Origin: Vagococcus bubulae
GTDB lineage: Bacteria; Bacillota; Bacilli; Lactobacillales; Vagococcaceae
Reading direction: 5' to 3'
Length of the DNA stretch: 64,000 nt
Assembly (NCBI RefSeq): GCF_003950315.1
Contig: NZ_NGJT01000007.1
Span: forward strand, 51,024-115,023
Below the pieces are notes generated by a model. The model made no database searches and had not been told where the DNA came from. It saw only the letters and a program-made list of their open reading frames with translations. The position numbers and the translations under genes are program-made. Of the stretch, positions 57,545 through 64,000 are shown one piece after another (positions within the stretch are counted from its first letter, which is position 1; each line of letters opens with the position of its first letter).

Positions 57545-57619
57545 ATAGTTAACAAAAAACACATATTATCATGATATACTCGAGTTATAAAAAACAGGTA
57601 TAACGAAGGGTGATATGAT

Positions 57620-58570
57620 ATGGAACGTGTTATAGTAACTGGTTGTTTAGGCCAAATTGGGACAGAATTAGTAGAAAGACTAAGAAAAGAATTAGGTACA
57701 GCCAATGTATTGGCAACAGATATCCGTATGCCAGAAGATAATCCAACTGTTGAGAATGGTGAATTTAAGGTACTAGATGTGCTAGATAAAGATCGTATGT
57801 TTAAACTAGCCTATGATTTTAAAGTAGATACTATGATTCATTTAGCGTCTCTTTTGTCTTCTGTTGCAGAAGACAGACCACAAGATGCTTGGTATATCAA
57901 TATGACTGGATTAACAAATGCGTTAGAAGTTGCAAGAGAATTAGACTTGTTATTTTTTACCCCAAGTTCAATTGGTGCATTTGGTCCAGGGACACCTAAA
58001 ATAGATACACCACAAGATACGATTCAACGACCAAAAACGATGTATGGTATTACAAAAGTTGCAGGTGAATTGTTGTGTGATTACTATTTTAATAAGTTTG
58101 GTGTCGATACTAGAGGAGTCAGATTTCCTGGACTTATTTCTTATGATACGTTACCTGGTGGTGGGACAACAGATTACGCTGTTGAAATTTATTATGAAGC
58201 CATAAAAAATAATCATTATGTTTGTCCGATAAAAGAAGGCACTTATATGGATATGATGTATATGCCAGATGCTATTGATGCGATTATGATGCTTTTGCAA
58301 GCAGATGGAAGTAAGCTAGTACATCGTAATGCATTTAATATTTCAGCTATGTCATTTTCACCAGAATTAATTGCTAAAAGTATAAAAAAATATCGCCCTG
58401 AATTTACAATGAGCTATGAAGTGAATCCAAAACTTCAAGCCATTGCTGATTCTTGGCCAAATAGTTTAGATTGTCACTGCGCTAAAGAAGAGTGGGGATT
58501 TAGCCCTAAATATGATTTAGACAAGATGACACAAGATATGTTAAAAAAATTAGAAGAAAAGTTATGTTAA
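57620..58570 (+). CDS. tdh: L-threonine 3-dehydrogenase, short-chain (NAD-epimerase-like) type
   Basis: A 316-residue extended short-chain dehydrogenase. The Rossmann motif VTGCLGQIGTELVERL is at the N-terminus, the catalytic serine in FTPSSIGAFGP and the YxxxK in MYGITKVAGEL. The protein length and the GTYMDMMYMPDAIDA block match the SDR-type threonine dehydrogenases rather than the zinc alcohol-dehydrogenase type. It oxidises threonine to 2-amino-3-ketobutyrate, the substrate of Kbl. GAAGGGTG precedes the ATG. Confidence 0.88.
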   Translation: MERVIVTGCLGQIGTELVERLRKELGTANVLATDIRMPEDNPTVENGEFKVLDVLDKDRMFKLAYDFKVDTMIHLASLLSSVAEDRPQDAWYINMTGLTNALEVARELDLLFFTPSSIGAFGPGTPKIDTPQDTIQRPKTMYGITKVAGELLCDYYFNKFGVDTRGVRFPGLISYDTLPGGGTTDYAVEIYYEAIKNNHYVCPIKEGTYMDMMYMPDAIDAIMMLLQADGSKLVHRNAFNISAMSFSPELIAKSIKKYRPEFTMSYEVNPKLQAIADSWPNSLDCHCAKEEWGFSPKYDLDKMTQDMLKKLEEKLC

Positions 58571-58629
58571 GTGTTAAACATTGTTGGTAACAGTTTTACC
58601 ATTTATCCTAACTTTTAAGGAGGAAAACC

Positions 58630-60144
58630 ATGAGAAAGCTAGGATTTGATTCTCAAAAATACATCGAGGAACAATCAAAATTTATTTTAGAGCGTGTAAA
58701 TAATTACGATAAATTATATTTAGAGTTTGGTGGAAAATTAATTGGAGATAAACATGCAAAACGTGTGTTACCAGGATTTGATGAAGACTCTAAAATTAAA
58801 ATATTACAAAAATTAAAAGATAAAGCAGAAGTTATTATTTGCGTTTATGCAGGAGATATTGAGCGTAATAAAATTCGTGGTGATTATGGTATCACATATG
58901 ACATGGATATTTTAAAATCGATTGACGAATTTAATGAATATGGTTTATCTGTCAATAGTGTGTTGATCACGCGTTACAGTGGCCAACCATCTACGAAAAT
59001 TTTTATTAACAAATTAGAAAAGCGTAATATTAAAGTTTACACGCATGAAGCAATCGAAGGGTATCCTTATAATATTGATCAAATTGTGAGTGATGAGGGA
59101 TTTGGTAAAAACCCATATATTCCAACAACAAAGCCAATTGTGGTCATTACAGCTCCAGGAGCAGGTAGTGGGAAATTAGCCACAAGTTTAAGTCAAATTT
59201 ATCATGAAAACCGTTTAGGACGTGTGGCAGGCTATTCTAAATTTGAAACATTCCCTGTGTGGAATATTCCATTAAAACATCCATTAAACATTGCTTATGA
59301 AGCAGCAACAGTGGATTTAAAAGATGTGAATATGATGGATTCATTCCACTTTGAAGCATACGGAGAAGTGGCGGTTAATTATAATCGTGATTTAGAAACA
59401 TTCCCAGTTATTAAGCGAATTATTGAAAGAATTACCAATAAAGAATCTGTCTTCAAATCACCAACAGATATGGGTGTTAACCGAGTTGGTTTTGGTATCA
59501 TTGATGATGAGGTTGTAAAAGAAGCCTCAAAAGAAGAAATTATTCGTCGTTGTTTTGATACAGAGTGTTTTTATAAACGTGGTATGGTTGATGAAGATGT
59601 TGTAAATCGTATTCAATTGATTATGGAAGAGATGGAGCTTAAAAAAGAAGATCGTCTGTCAGTTATTCCTGCAAGAGAATATGCTGAAAACCTAAAAAAA
59701 TTATCAACAGAAGAGGGTGTTAACCCAATTTCTGTCATGGCTTTTGAATTGCCAACTGGAGAAATTGTAACAGGACGCACGTCTGATTTAATGGATGCCT
59801 CAGCTGCGGCTATTTTGAATTCAATTAAACGTTTAGCTAATATTTCTGATGATATTTTATTATTGTCGCCAGTTATTTTAGAAACCATTCAGAAAATGAA
59901 AGTAGAAGAGTTAGGCAATAAAATGACGGCATTAAATGCAAATGAAGTTTTGATTGCTTTATCAATTAGTGCCGTAACTAATCCAACAGCCCAACTAGCT
60001 TATGAACAATTAGCTAATTTGGATGGTGTGGAAGCTCATTCAACAGTGATGTTAAATAAAGATGATGAACAAGTACTTAAAAAATTGGGTATGAATGTGA
60101 CAAGTGACCCAGTCTTTTCATCAGAGAATTTATTTTATATCTAA
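58630..60144 (+). CDS. DUF1846 family protein
   Basis: A 504-residue cytoplasmic protein of the DUF1846 family, known from structures but not assigned a reaction. It starts [19 protein letters not shown] and has a [17 protein letters not shown] segment that resembles a nucleotide P-loop. Motifs [10 protein letters not shown] and [17 protein letters not shown] are conserved in the family from memory. AAGGAGGA precedes the ATG. The gap to tdh is about 60 nt with no terminator, so cotranscription is possible. Confidence 0.85.
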   Translation: MRKLGFDSQKYIEEQSKFILERVNNYDKLYLEFGGKLIGDKHAKRVLPGFDEDSKIKILQKLKDKAEVIICVYAGDIERNKIRGDYGITYDMDILKSIDEFNEYGLSVNSVLITRYSGQPSTKIFINKLEKRNIKVYTHEAIEGYPYNIDQIVSDEGFGKNPYIPTTKPIVVITAPGAGSGKLATSLSQIYHENRLGRVAGYSKFETFPVWNIPLKHPLNIAYEAATVDLKDVNMMDSFHFEAYGEVAVNYNRDLETFPVIKRIIERITNKESVFKSPTDMGVNRVGFGIIDDEVVKEASKEEIIRRCFDTECFYKRGMVDEDVVNRIQLIMEEMELKKEDRLSVIPAREYAENLKKLSTEEGVNPISVMAFELPTGEIVTGRTSDLMDASAAAILNSIKRLANISDDILLLSPVILETIQKMKVEELGNKMTALNANEVLIALSISAVTNPTAQLAYEQLANLDGVEAHSTVMLNKDDEQVLKKLGMNVTSDPVFSSENLFYI

Positions 60145-60162
60145 TAGCAATTGCTTGAAATA

Positions 60163-60212
60163 ATAAGTAAACCTAGTTACACTATGTTCGTTAGGTTTAC
60201 TTGTTGTTTTTT
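60163..60212 (+). terminator. Terminator after the DUF1846 gene
   Basis: AAGTAAACCTA / TAGGTTTACTT with a 17-nt loop, followed by GTTGTTTTTT. Confidence 0.8.
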
Positions 60213-60229
60213 GAAAGGAGAAATGAAAA

Positions 60230-60919
60230 ATGAGAGAAAATACAATGAAAAAATCATTGGTATCTGTTTCTTTAATTTTTATTGGAACATTATTAATTCT
60301 GACAGTCTCAAGAATGATTGCTGGAACAAATGGGTATGTATACTTTTTATTTCCACTAATTTGGTTTATGGGATTATTTTTTAGAGAGATTCAAACAAAA
60401 AAAGCGATGTTATCAAATCAATGGACTGAATTTAAACAAGCCAAATGGCGGAATATTTTATTTGTTATTTTGACGTTAGTGATTGTGTCAGTCGTCATTC
60501 AAATGACTAGACCTTTTTTTAATCAGTTTATCCCTAAAAATCCAGCTCATGGATATGATTATAGTATTGATACAGCTTTGGGACTTTTATTTTCATTGCT
60601 AGCAGGTCTACTAGATTTAGTTGTGGCATTTGTTGAAGAAGTGACTTACCGATATGAAGGAATGTATATCTACAAATCAAATAAAGGCTTATTAGCTGTT
60701 ATGTTGATTGTTTCTAGTTTGTTATTTGGTTTTTCTCATTATTATAATTTTGGTGGAAGCTTTATCGCAAGTATTCCTTATGCGTGTGCTGGTTTAGTTT
60801 TTGGTGTGTTTTATTTACTAACTAAAAATATTTGGGTCCCAATTATTGCCCATTTATTATTTAATAGTACAGCAGTATTATCTAGTTTGTTTCTAATTAT
60901 TGTTAAATTAATTAGTTAA
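60230..60919 (+). CDS. CPBP-family intramembrane metalloprotease
   Basis: A 229-residue membrane protein with about six transmembrane segments and the CPBP (Abi) motifs EEVTYRYEG (glutamate pair and arginine), FSHYYN and the C-terminal HLLFNS. Relatives process prenylated proteins, confer bacteriocin self-immunity or act in stress responses. No bacteriocin gene is seen nearby. GAAAGGAG precedes the ATG at 60230; a second ATG at 60245 is possible. It is followed by a small membrane protein 16 nt away. Confidence 0.82.
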   Translation: MRENTMKKSLVSVSLIFIGTLLILTVSRMIAGTNGYVYFLFPLIWFMGLFFREIQTKKAMLSNQWTEFKQAKWRNILFVILTLVIVSVVIQMTRPFFNQFIPKNPAHGYDYSIDTALGLLFSLLAGLLDLVVAFVEEVTYRYEGMYIYKSNKGLLAVMLIVSSLLFGFSHYYNFGGSFIASIPYACAGLVFGVFYLLTKNIWVPIIAHLLFNSTAVLSSLFLIIVKLIS

Positions 60920-60935
60920 GAAAGGTGTGAACACG

Positions 60936-61130
60936 ATGCAAGATACATATCGTTTGATAGGTTTTGTTGCAGTGATGATTGGACTAGTTTTTGCAGTATT
61001 AGCTCAATCTTGGGTGAAAACTCGTTTATTTCTTTTTAGAGATACAAGTATGATAAAACAATATATCATTGGATTTATTTTTTTAATGATTGGTGCTTTC
61101 TTCTTCTATTTAAGTGGTACGTTCAATTAA
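60936..61130 (+). CDS. Small two-helix membrane protein
   Basis: A 64-residue protein with two hydrophobic helices (GFVAVMIGLVFAVLAQSW and IIGFIFLMIGAFFFYL) joined by a basic loop. ATG 60936 has AAAGGTG 8 nt upstream; the GTG at 60927 sits in that site. It is coupled to the CPBP protease gene and may be its partner or substrate, but it has no recognised family. A terminator follows. Confidence 0.65.
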   Translation: MQDTYRLIGFVAVMIGLVFAVLAQSWVKTRLFLFRDTSMIKQYIIGFIFLMIGAFFFYLSGTFN

Positions 61131-61140
61131 ATACTTAGAG

Positions 61141-61178
61141 TAGACGACTATATTTTATGGTCGTCTCTTTTTTTATCT
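61141..61178 (+). terminator. Terminator after the small membrane protein
   Basis: AGACGAC / GTCGTCT with an 11-nt loop partly paired, followed by T7. Confidence 0.75.
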
Positions 61179-61197
61179 TTTTTTCTAAACAATTGAG

Positions 61198-61226
61198 TTG
61201 TGAAAATGATTCTCATTTGCTATAAT
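61198..61226 (+). promoter_or_regulatory. efa operon promoter with Fur-like box in the spacer
   Basis: TTGTGA (61198-61203), 17-nt spacer, TATAAT (61221-61226). The spacer contains GAAAATGATTCTCATTTGC (61202-61220), which matches the 19-bp Fur consensus at about 14 positions and has perfect AAATGA / TCATTT arms. Confidence 0.75.
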
Positions 61227-61235
61227 GATTTTAAG

Positions 61236-61251
61236 TTTAGGTTTACCTAAA
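61236..61251. promoter_or_regulatory. DtxR/MntR-family operator
   Basis: TTTAGGTTTACCTAAA, perfect 7-bp arms around TT, just downstream of the -10. It resembles sites of manganese regulators of the DtxR family (MntR, EfaR, ScaR). Confidence 0.75.
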
Positions 61252-61291
61252 AAAATATTAAATTATTCCAAAAATAGAAAAGGTGAAAGAA

Positions 61292-62074
61292 ATGCAAGAA
61301 GAAGTATTAACCATGTCTTATGAGGGATTAGTGCAAGAACCTATAGACGTTAAACATATATCTGTATCTTATCAATCTAAAGTAGCATTAGAAGATATTA
61401 GTTTATCCATTGAACCAGGAAAAATCACTGGAATTATTGGTCCAAATGGGGCCGGAAAATCAACTTTTTTAAAAAGTGTGATTGGATTGATTAAAACAGA
61501 TAGTGGAAATGTATCTATCGCAGGAGAATCTATTGATGTGATTAGAAAGCAGATTGCATATGTGGAACAACGAAGTGCCATTGACTTGACGTTTCCGATA
61601 AAAGTGGAGGAAACAGTGATGTTAGGAACTTATCCAAAATTAGGGTTGTTTCGTCGACCAAAAAAAGAAGATAAACAAAAGGTTCAAGAGTCTCTTGAAA
61701 AAGTCAAAATGGAAAATTTTTCCAAAAGACAAATCGGTAATTTATCTGGGGGACAATTACAACGAGTGTTTATTGCGAGAGCTTTAGCACAAGATGCAGA
61801 TATTATCTTTTTAGATGAACCATTTGTTGGGATTGACATGGTAAGTGAAAAATTGATTGTTGAACTACTACAAGAATTAAGAGATGAAGGAAAAACGATT
61901 GTAATCGTGCACCATGATTTACATAAAACAAAAGAATACTTTGATAATTTAATTATTCTAAATAAAAAACTTATTGCAAGTGGGCCAGTATCAACAACAT
62001 TTACGACATCTACCATTCAAAAAGCATACGGAGAAACAATGGGAGAAATCGTGATTAAGGGAGTGAATGATTAA
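61292..62074 (+). CDS. efaC: Manganese/zinc ABC importer ATP-binding protein
   Basis: A 260-residue ATPase of the metal (MntB/ZnuC) class with Walker A GPNGAGKST, signature LSGGQLQR, Walker B IIFLDEPFVGID and the switch VIVHHDLHK. The start at 61292 follows AAAGGTG; the frame could begin earlier only at GTG 61283 within that site. It is first of three coupled genes in the order ATPase-permease-binding protein, as in efaCBA of enterococci, and follows two metal-responsive operator candidates. Confidence 0.9.
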   Translation: MQEEVLTMSYEGLVQEPIDVKHISVSYQSKVALEDISLSIEPGKITGIIGPNGAGKSTFLKSVIGLIKTDSGNVSIAGESIDVIRKQIAYVEQRSAIDLTFPIKVEETVMLGTYPKLGLFRRPKKEDKQKVQESLEKVKMENFSKRQIGNLSGGQLQRVFIARALAQDADIIFLDEPFVGIDMVSEKLIVELLQELRDEGKTIVIVHHDLHKTKEYFDNLIILNKKLIASGPVSTTFTTSTIQKAYGETMGEIVIKGVND

Positions 62075-62931
62075 TGATACAACATTTTATTGAAGGATTA
62101 ATTAAATATGATTTTCTACAAAATGCATTAATAACCTCAGTCATAGTGGGGATTGTCTCTGGTGTGATTGGTAGTTTTATTATTTTAAGAGGGATGTCAT
62201 TAATGGGAGATGCCATTTCTCATGCGGTATTACCTGGTGTAGCAGTGTCTTATATGCTTGGTGGAAGTTATATGATTGGTGCATCCATATTTGGGATAAT
62301 GGCAGCAGGATTGATTGGTTTTGTGACACAAAAAAGTAAATTAAAAAATGATACAGCTATCGGGATTGTCTTTAGTTCATTTTTCGCTTTAGGGATTATT
62401 TTAATCTCATTTGCCGAAAGCTCGACCGATTTATATCATATTCTATTTGGAAATGTATTAGCTGTTAGACCAAGTGATATGTACACAACATTAGCTGTTG
62501 CGGTTGCGGTCATTTTATTTGTGGTTTTATTTTATAAAGAATTATTAGTCAGCTCATTTGATCCAGTAATGGCACAAGCATACGGATTAAAAGTCCAAGT
62601 CATTCATTATGCACTCATGTTTTTCCTAACACTTGTGGCGGTGTCATCACTTCAAACAGTCGGCACTATTTTAGTAGTGGCAATGCTCGTGACACCTGCT
62701 GCAACAGCTTATCTGTTAACTGATAAGCTATCGACAATGATTGTCATTGCAAGTAGTTTAGGAGCAGTTAGTGCAGTGATTGGATTATTCTTTAGCTATT
62801 CCTATAACTTAGCTTCAGGAGCAACTATTGTTCTGACCACTGTTGTGTTTTTTATTATTGCGTTTATATTTTCACCAAAACAAGGGTTTATTATTAAAAG
62901 AAAAGAGGAAGTTGTCATTGAAGAAGTCTAG
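62074..62931 (+). CDS. efaB: Manganese/zinc ABC importer permease
   Basis: A 285-residue permease of the ZnuB/MntC type with about eight transmembrane segments and the GMSLMGDAISHAVLPGVAVSYM region conserved in metal importers. The ATG overlaps the ATPase stop (TAATGA), and its end overlaps the binding-protein gene by 14 nt. Confidence 0.92.
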   Translation: MIQHFIEGLIKYDFLQNALITSVIVGIVSGVIGSFIILRGMSLMGDAISHAVLPGVAVSYMLGGSYMIGASIFGIMAAGLIGFVTQKSKLKNDTAIGIVFSSFFALGIILISFAESSTDLYHILFGNVLAVRPSDMYTTLAVAVAVILFVVLFYKELLVSSFDPVMAQAYGLKVQVIHYALMFFLTLVAVSSLQTVGTILVVAMLVTPAATAYLLTDKLSTMIVIASSLGAVSAVIGLFFSYSYNLASGATIVLTTVVFFIIAFIFSPKQGFIIKRKEEVVIEEV

Positions 62932-63865
62932 TCTTATTTTATCAAGTCTTATAGCAGGGTTAATGGTGTTCTTTTTAGCCGGCTGTTCAACAGGAAGTGC
63001 TTCTACAGAAAAAAATGTAGATAGCAATAAATTAAAAGTTGTTGCAACCAATTCGATTATTGCTGATATGGTTGAAAATGTTGGAGGAGAGCATGTTGAC
63101 GTTCACAGTATTGTGTCTCGTGGAACAGACCCTCATGAGTATGAACCACTTCCAGAAGATATTTCTAAATCAACTGATGCTGATGTGATTTTTTATAATG
63201 GGTTGAATCTTGAGACTGGTGGAAATGGTTGGTTCTTAAAATTAATGCAAACAAGTAAGAAAAAAGAAAATGAAGATTACTTTGTTGTAAGTAAAAATGT
63301 TGAGCCAATGTATTTAACAAGTGAAGGTCAAGAAAGCGAACAAGATCCTCATGCTTGGTTATCATTAAAAAATGGGATTATCTATGTGAATAATATTAAA
63401 GATGTCCTAGTGGAAAAAGATGCGAAACACAAAGAAGATTATGAAAAAAATGCCAAAGCTTATACAGAAAAACTAGAAGCCTTACACAATGAAAATACCA
63501 GTCGTTTTGCGGATATTCCAAAAGATAAAAATCTACTTGTGACAAGTGAGGGTGCATTTAAATATTTCTCAAAAGCTTACGGGGTAAATGCAGCGTATAT
63601 TTGGGAAATTAACACAGAAAATCAAGGAACACCAGATCAAATGAGTCAAATCATTGATAAGATTAAACAAACAAAAGTACCCAATCTATTCGTTGAACAA
63701 AGTGTGGATGCTCGCAGTATGGAGACTGTCTCACGAGAAACAGGGATTCCAATTTACGATACAATATTTACTGATTCATTAGCTAAAAAAGGTGAAACAG
63801 GAGATACTTATTATGATATGTTGAAATGGAATTTAGATACCATTCATGAAGGATTAATGAAATAA
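62918..63865 (+). CDS. efaA: Metal-binding lipoprotein (EfaA/PsaA-like, manganese)
   Basis: A 315-residue cluster A-I binding protein. Signal sequence and lipobox end at Cys23 (FFLAGCSTG). Expected metal ligands are His73 (GTDPHEYEP), His145 (DPHAWLSL), Glu211 (VTSEGAFKYF) and Asp286 (IFTDSLA), the two-His, Glu, Asp set typical of Mn-binding PsaA/EfaA. The start is probably TTG 62918-62920 with GAGG 9 nt upstream; the longer frame lies inside the permease gene. In E. faecalis EfaA is a manganese uptake protein and endocarditis antigen. Confidence 0.92.
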   Translation: MKKSSLILSSLIAGLMVFFLAGCSTGSASTEKNVDSNKLKVVATNSIIADMVENVGGEHVDVHSIVSRGTDPHEYEPLPEDISKSTDADVIFYNGLNLETGGNGWFLKLMQTSKKKENEDYFVVSKNVEPMYLTSEGQESEQDPHAWLSLKNGIIYVNNIKDVLVEKDAKHKEDYEKNAKAYTEKLEALHNENTSRFADIPKDKNLLVTSEGAFKYFSKAYGVNAAYIWEINTENQGTPDQMSQIIDKIKQTKVPNLFVEQSVDARSMETVSRETGIPIYDTIFTDSLAKKGETGDTYYDMLKWNLDTIHEGLMK

Positions 63866-63869
63866 CGAA

Positions 63870-63900
63870 AAACGAGGCTGACCCAAAAGTCTACCAAAAA
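63870..63900. repeat. Possible intergenic repeat or element end
   Basis: GAGGCTGACCCAAAAGTC after efaA resembles short sequences found between genes and near transposase ends in enterococci, from memory. No inverted partner is visible in the window, so it stays tentative. Confidence 0.25.
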
Positions 63901-63905
63901 AGAGT

Positions 63906-63945
63906 AAAAGGAACAAAATTATTTTTGATTTTGTTCCTTTTTTTG
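63906..63945 (+). terminator. Terminator after efaA
   Basis: AAAAGGAACAAAAT / ATTTTGTTCCTTTT, a perfect 14-bp stem with an 8-nt loop and T-tail. Confidence 0.92.
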
Positions 63946-64000
63946 ACGAAAAAAATAGCACTTTCCTTTATAATTAAGGTGTCTAACCAAATAAAAAGGA
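63943..64000 (+). promoter_or_regulatory. Probable promoter of a gene beyond the window
   Basis: TTGACG (63943-63948) and TATAAT (63969-63974) are 20 nt apart, longer than ideal. AAAAAGGA at the window end may be the ribosome site of the next gene. Confidence 0.4.

Noticed and set aside
60151..60384. 77-residue frame overlapping the CPBP protease start
   Set aside because: It runs through the terminator stem and the start region of a better gene in another frame.

Overview
The window looks like chromosomal DNA from a low-GC Gram-positive coccus of the Enterococcaceae. Gene neighbourhoods shared with enterococci include pepF-spxH-CYTH-relQ-nadK-rluD-mgtE, a treR/treP/phosphotrehalase locus, pdhABCD and an efaCBA-type manganese importer. 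The four-carbon acyl-CoA cluster and the GGDEF protein are less typical of Enterococcus and make Vagococcus my best guess. That guess is inference, not a database match. Most genes carry strong Shine-Dalgarno sites and many end in hairpin terminators. I saw no tRNA, rRNA, CRISPR array, phage block or complete insertion sequence.

Layout. 1-9.1 kb: the tail of a probable coiA, pepF, the Spx adaptor spxH, a CYTH protein, then relQ-nadK-rluD-mgtE and a CorA-type Mg transporter, followed by an unknown 243-residue protein. 9.1-16 kb: rpsD with a long leader, a formate/nitrite channel, def, gnd, rpsO and pnp (both with structured leaders). 16-20.6 kb: the trehalose locus with TreR operators and a cre-like site. 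20.6-24.4 kb: an AEC transporter, a P-type metal ATPase and a PHP phosphatase. 24.6-29.1 kb: a five-gene operon joining a binding-protein ABC importer to a cytoplasmic alkaline-phosphatase-superfamily enzyme, preceded by an 11-bp-phased TTTACA array that looks like a Pho box. 29.2-34.9 kb: a Mga-like regulator with a membrane diguanylate cyclase, a YugP peptidase, a PucR-type regulator, tadA, the SRP RNA and a cupin.

35.2-44.6 kb holds the most distinctive region. It encodes a glutaryl-CoA-dehydrogenase-like acyl-CoA dehydrogenase, a LysR regulator, thiolase, a second acyl-CoA dehydrogenase that lacks the catalytic glutamate, 3-hydroxybutyryl-CoA dehydrogenase, crotonase, a CoA-transferase, a lactonase-like hydrolase and an aquaporin. 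Together these cover the interconversion of two acetyl-CoA and butyryl-CoA, plus a CoA-transferase exit. A 21-bp palindrome upstream of the thiolase recurs (17 of 21 positions) upstream of the first dehydrogenase, which suggests one regulator for both units.

44.9-64 kb: mgtA, the pyruvate dehydrogenase operon (E2 with two nearly identical lipoyl domains), a SulP permease without a STAS domain, kbl and tdh (threonine to glycine) split by pyrG, a DUF1846 protein, a CPBP protease with a small membrane protein, and an efaCBA-type operon whose promoter carries both a Fur-like box and a DtxR-family palindrome. The pyrG leader has the hallmarks of CTP-sensing reiterative-transcription attenuation. 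The window ends in a terminator and a probable promoter for a gene outside it.
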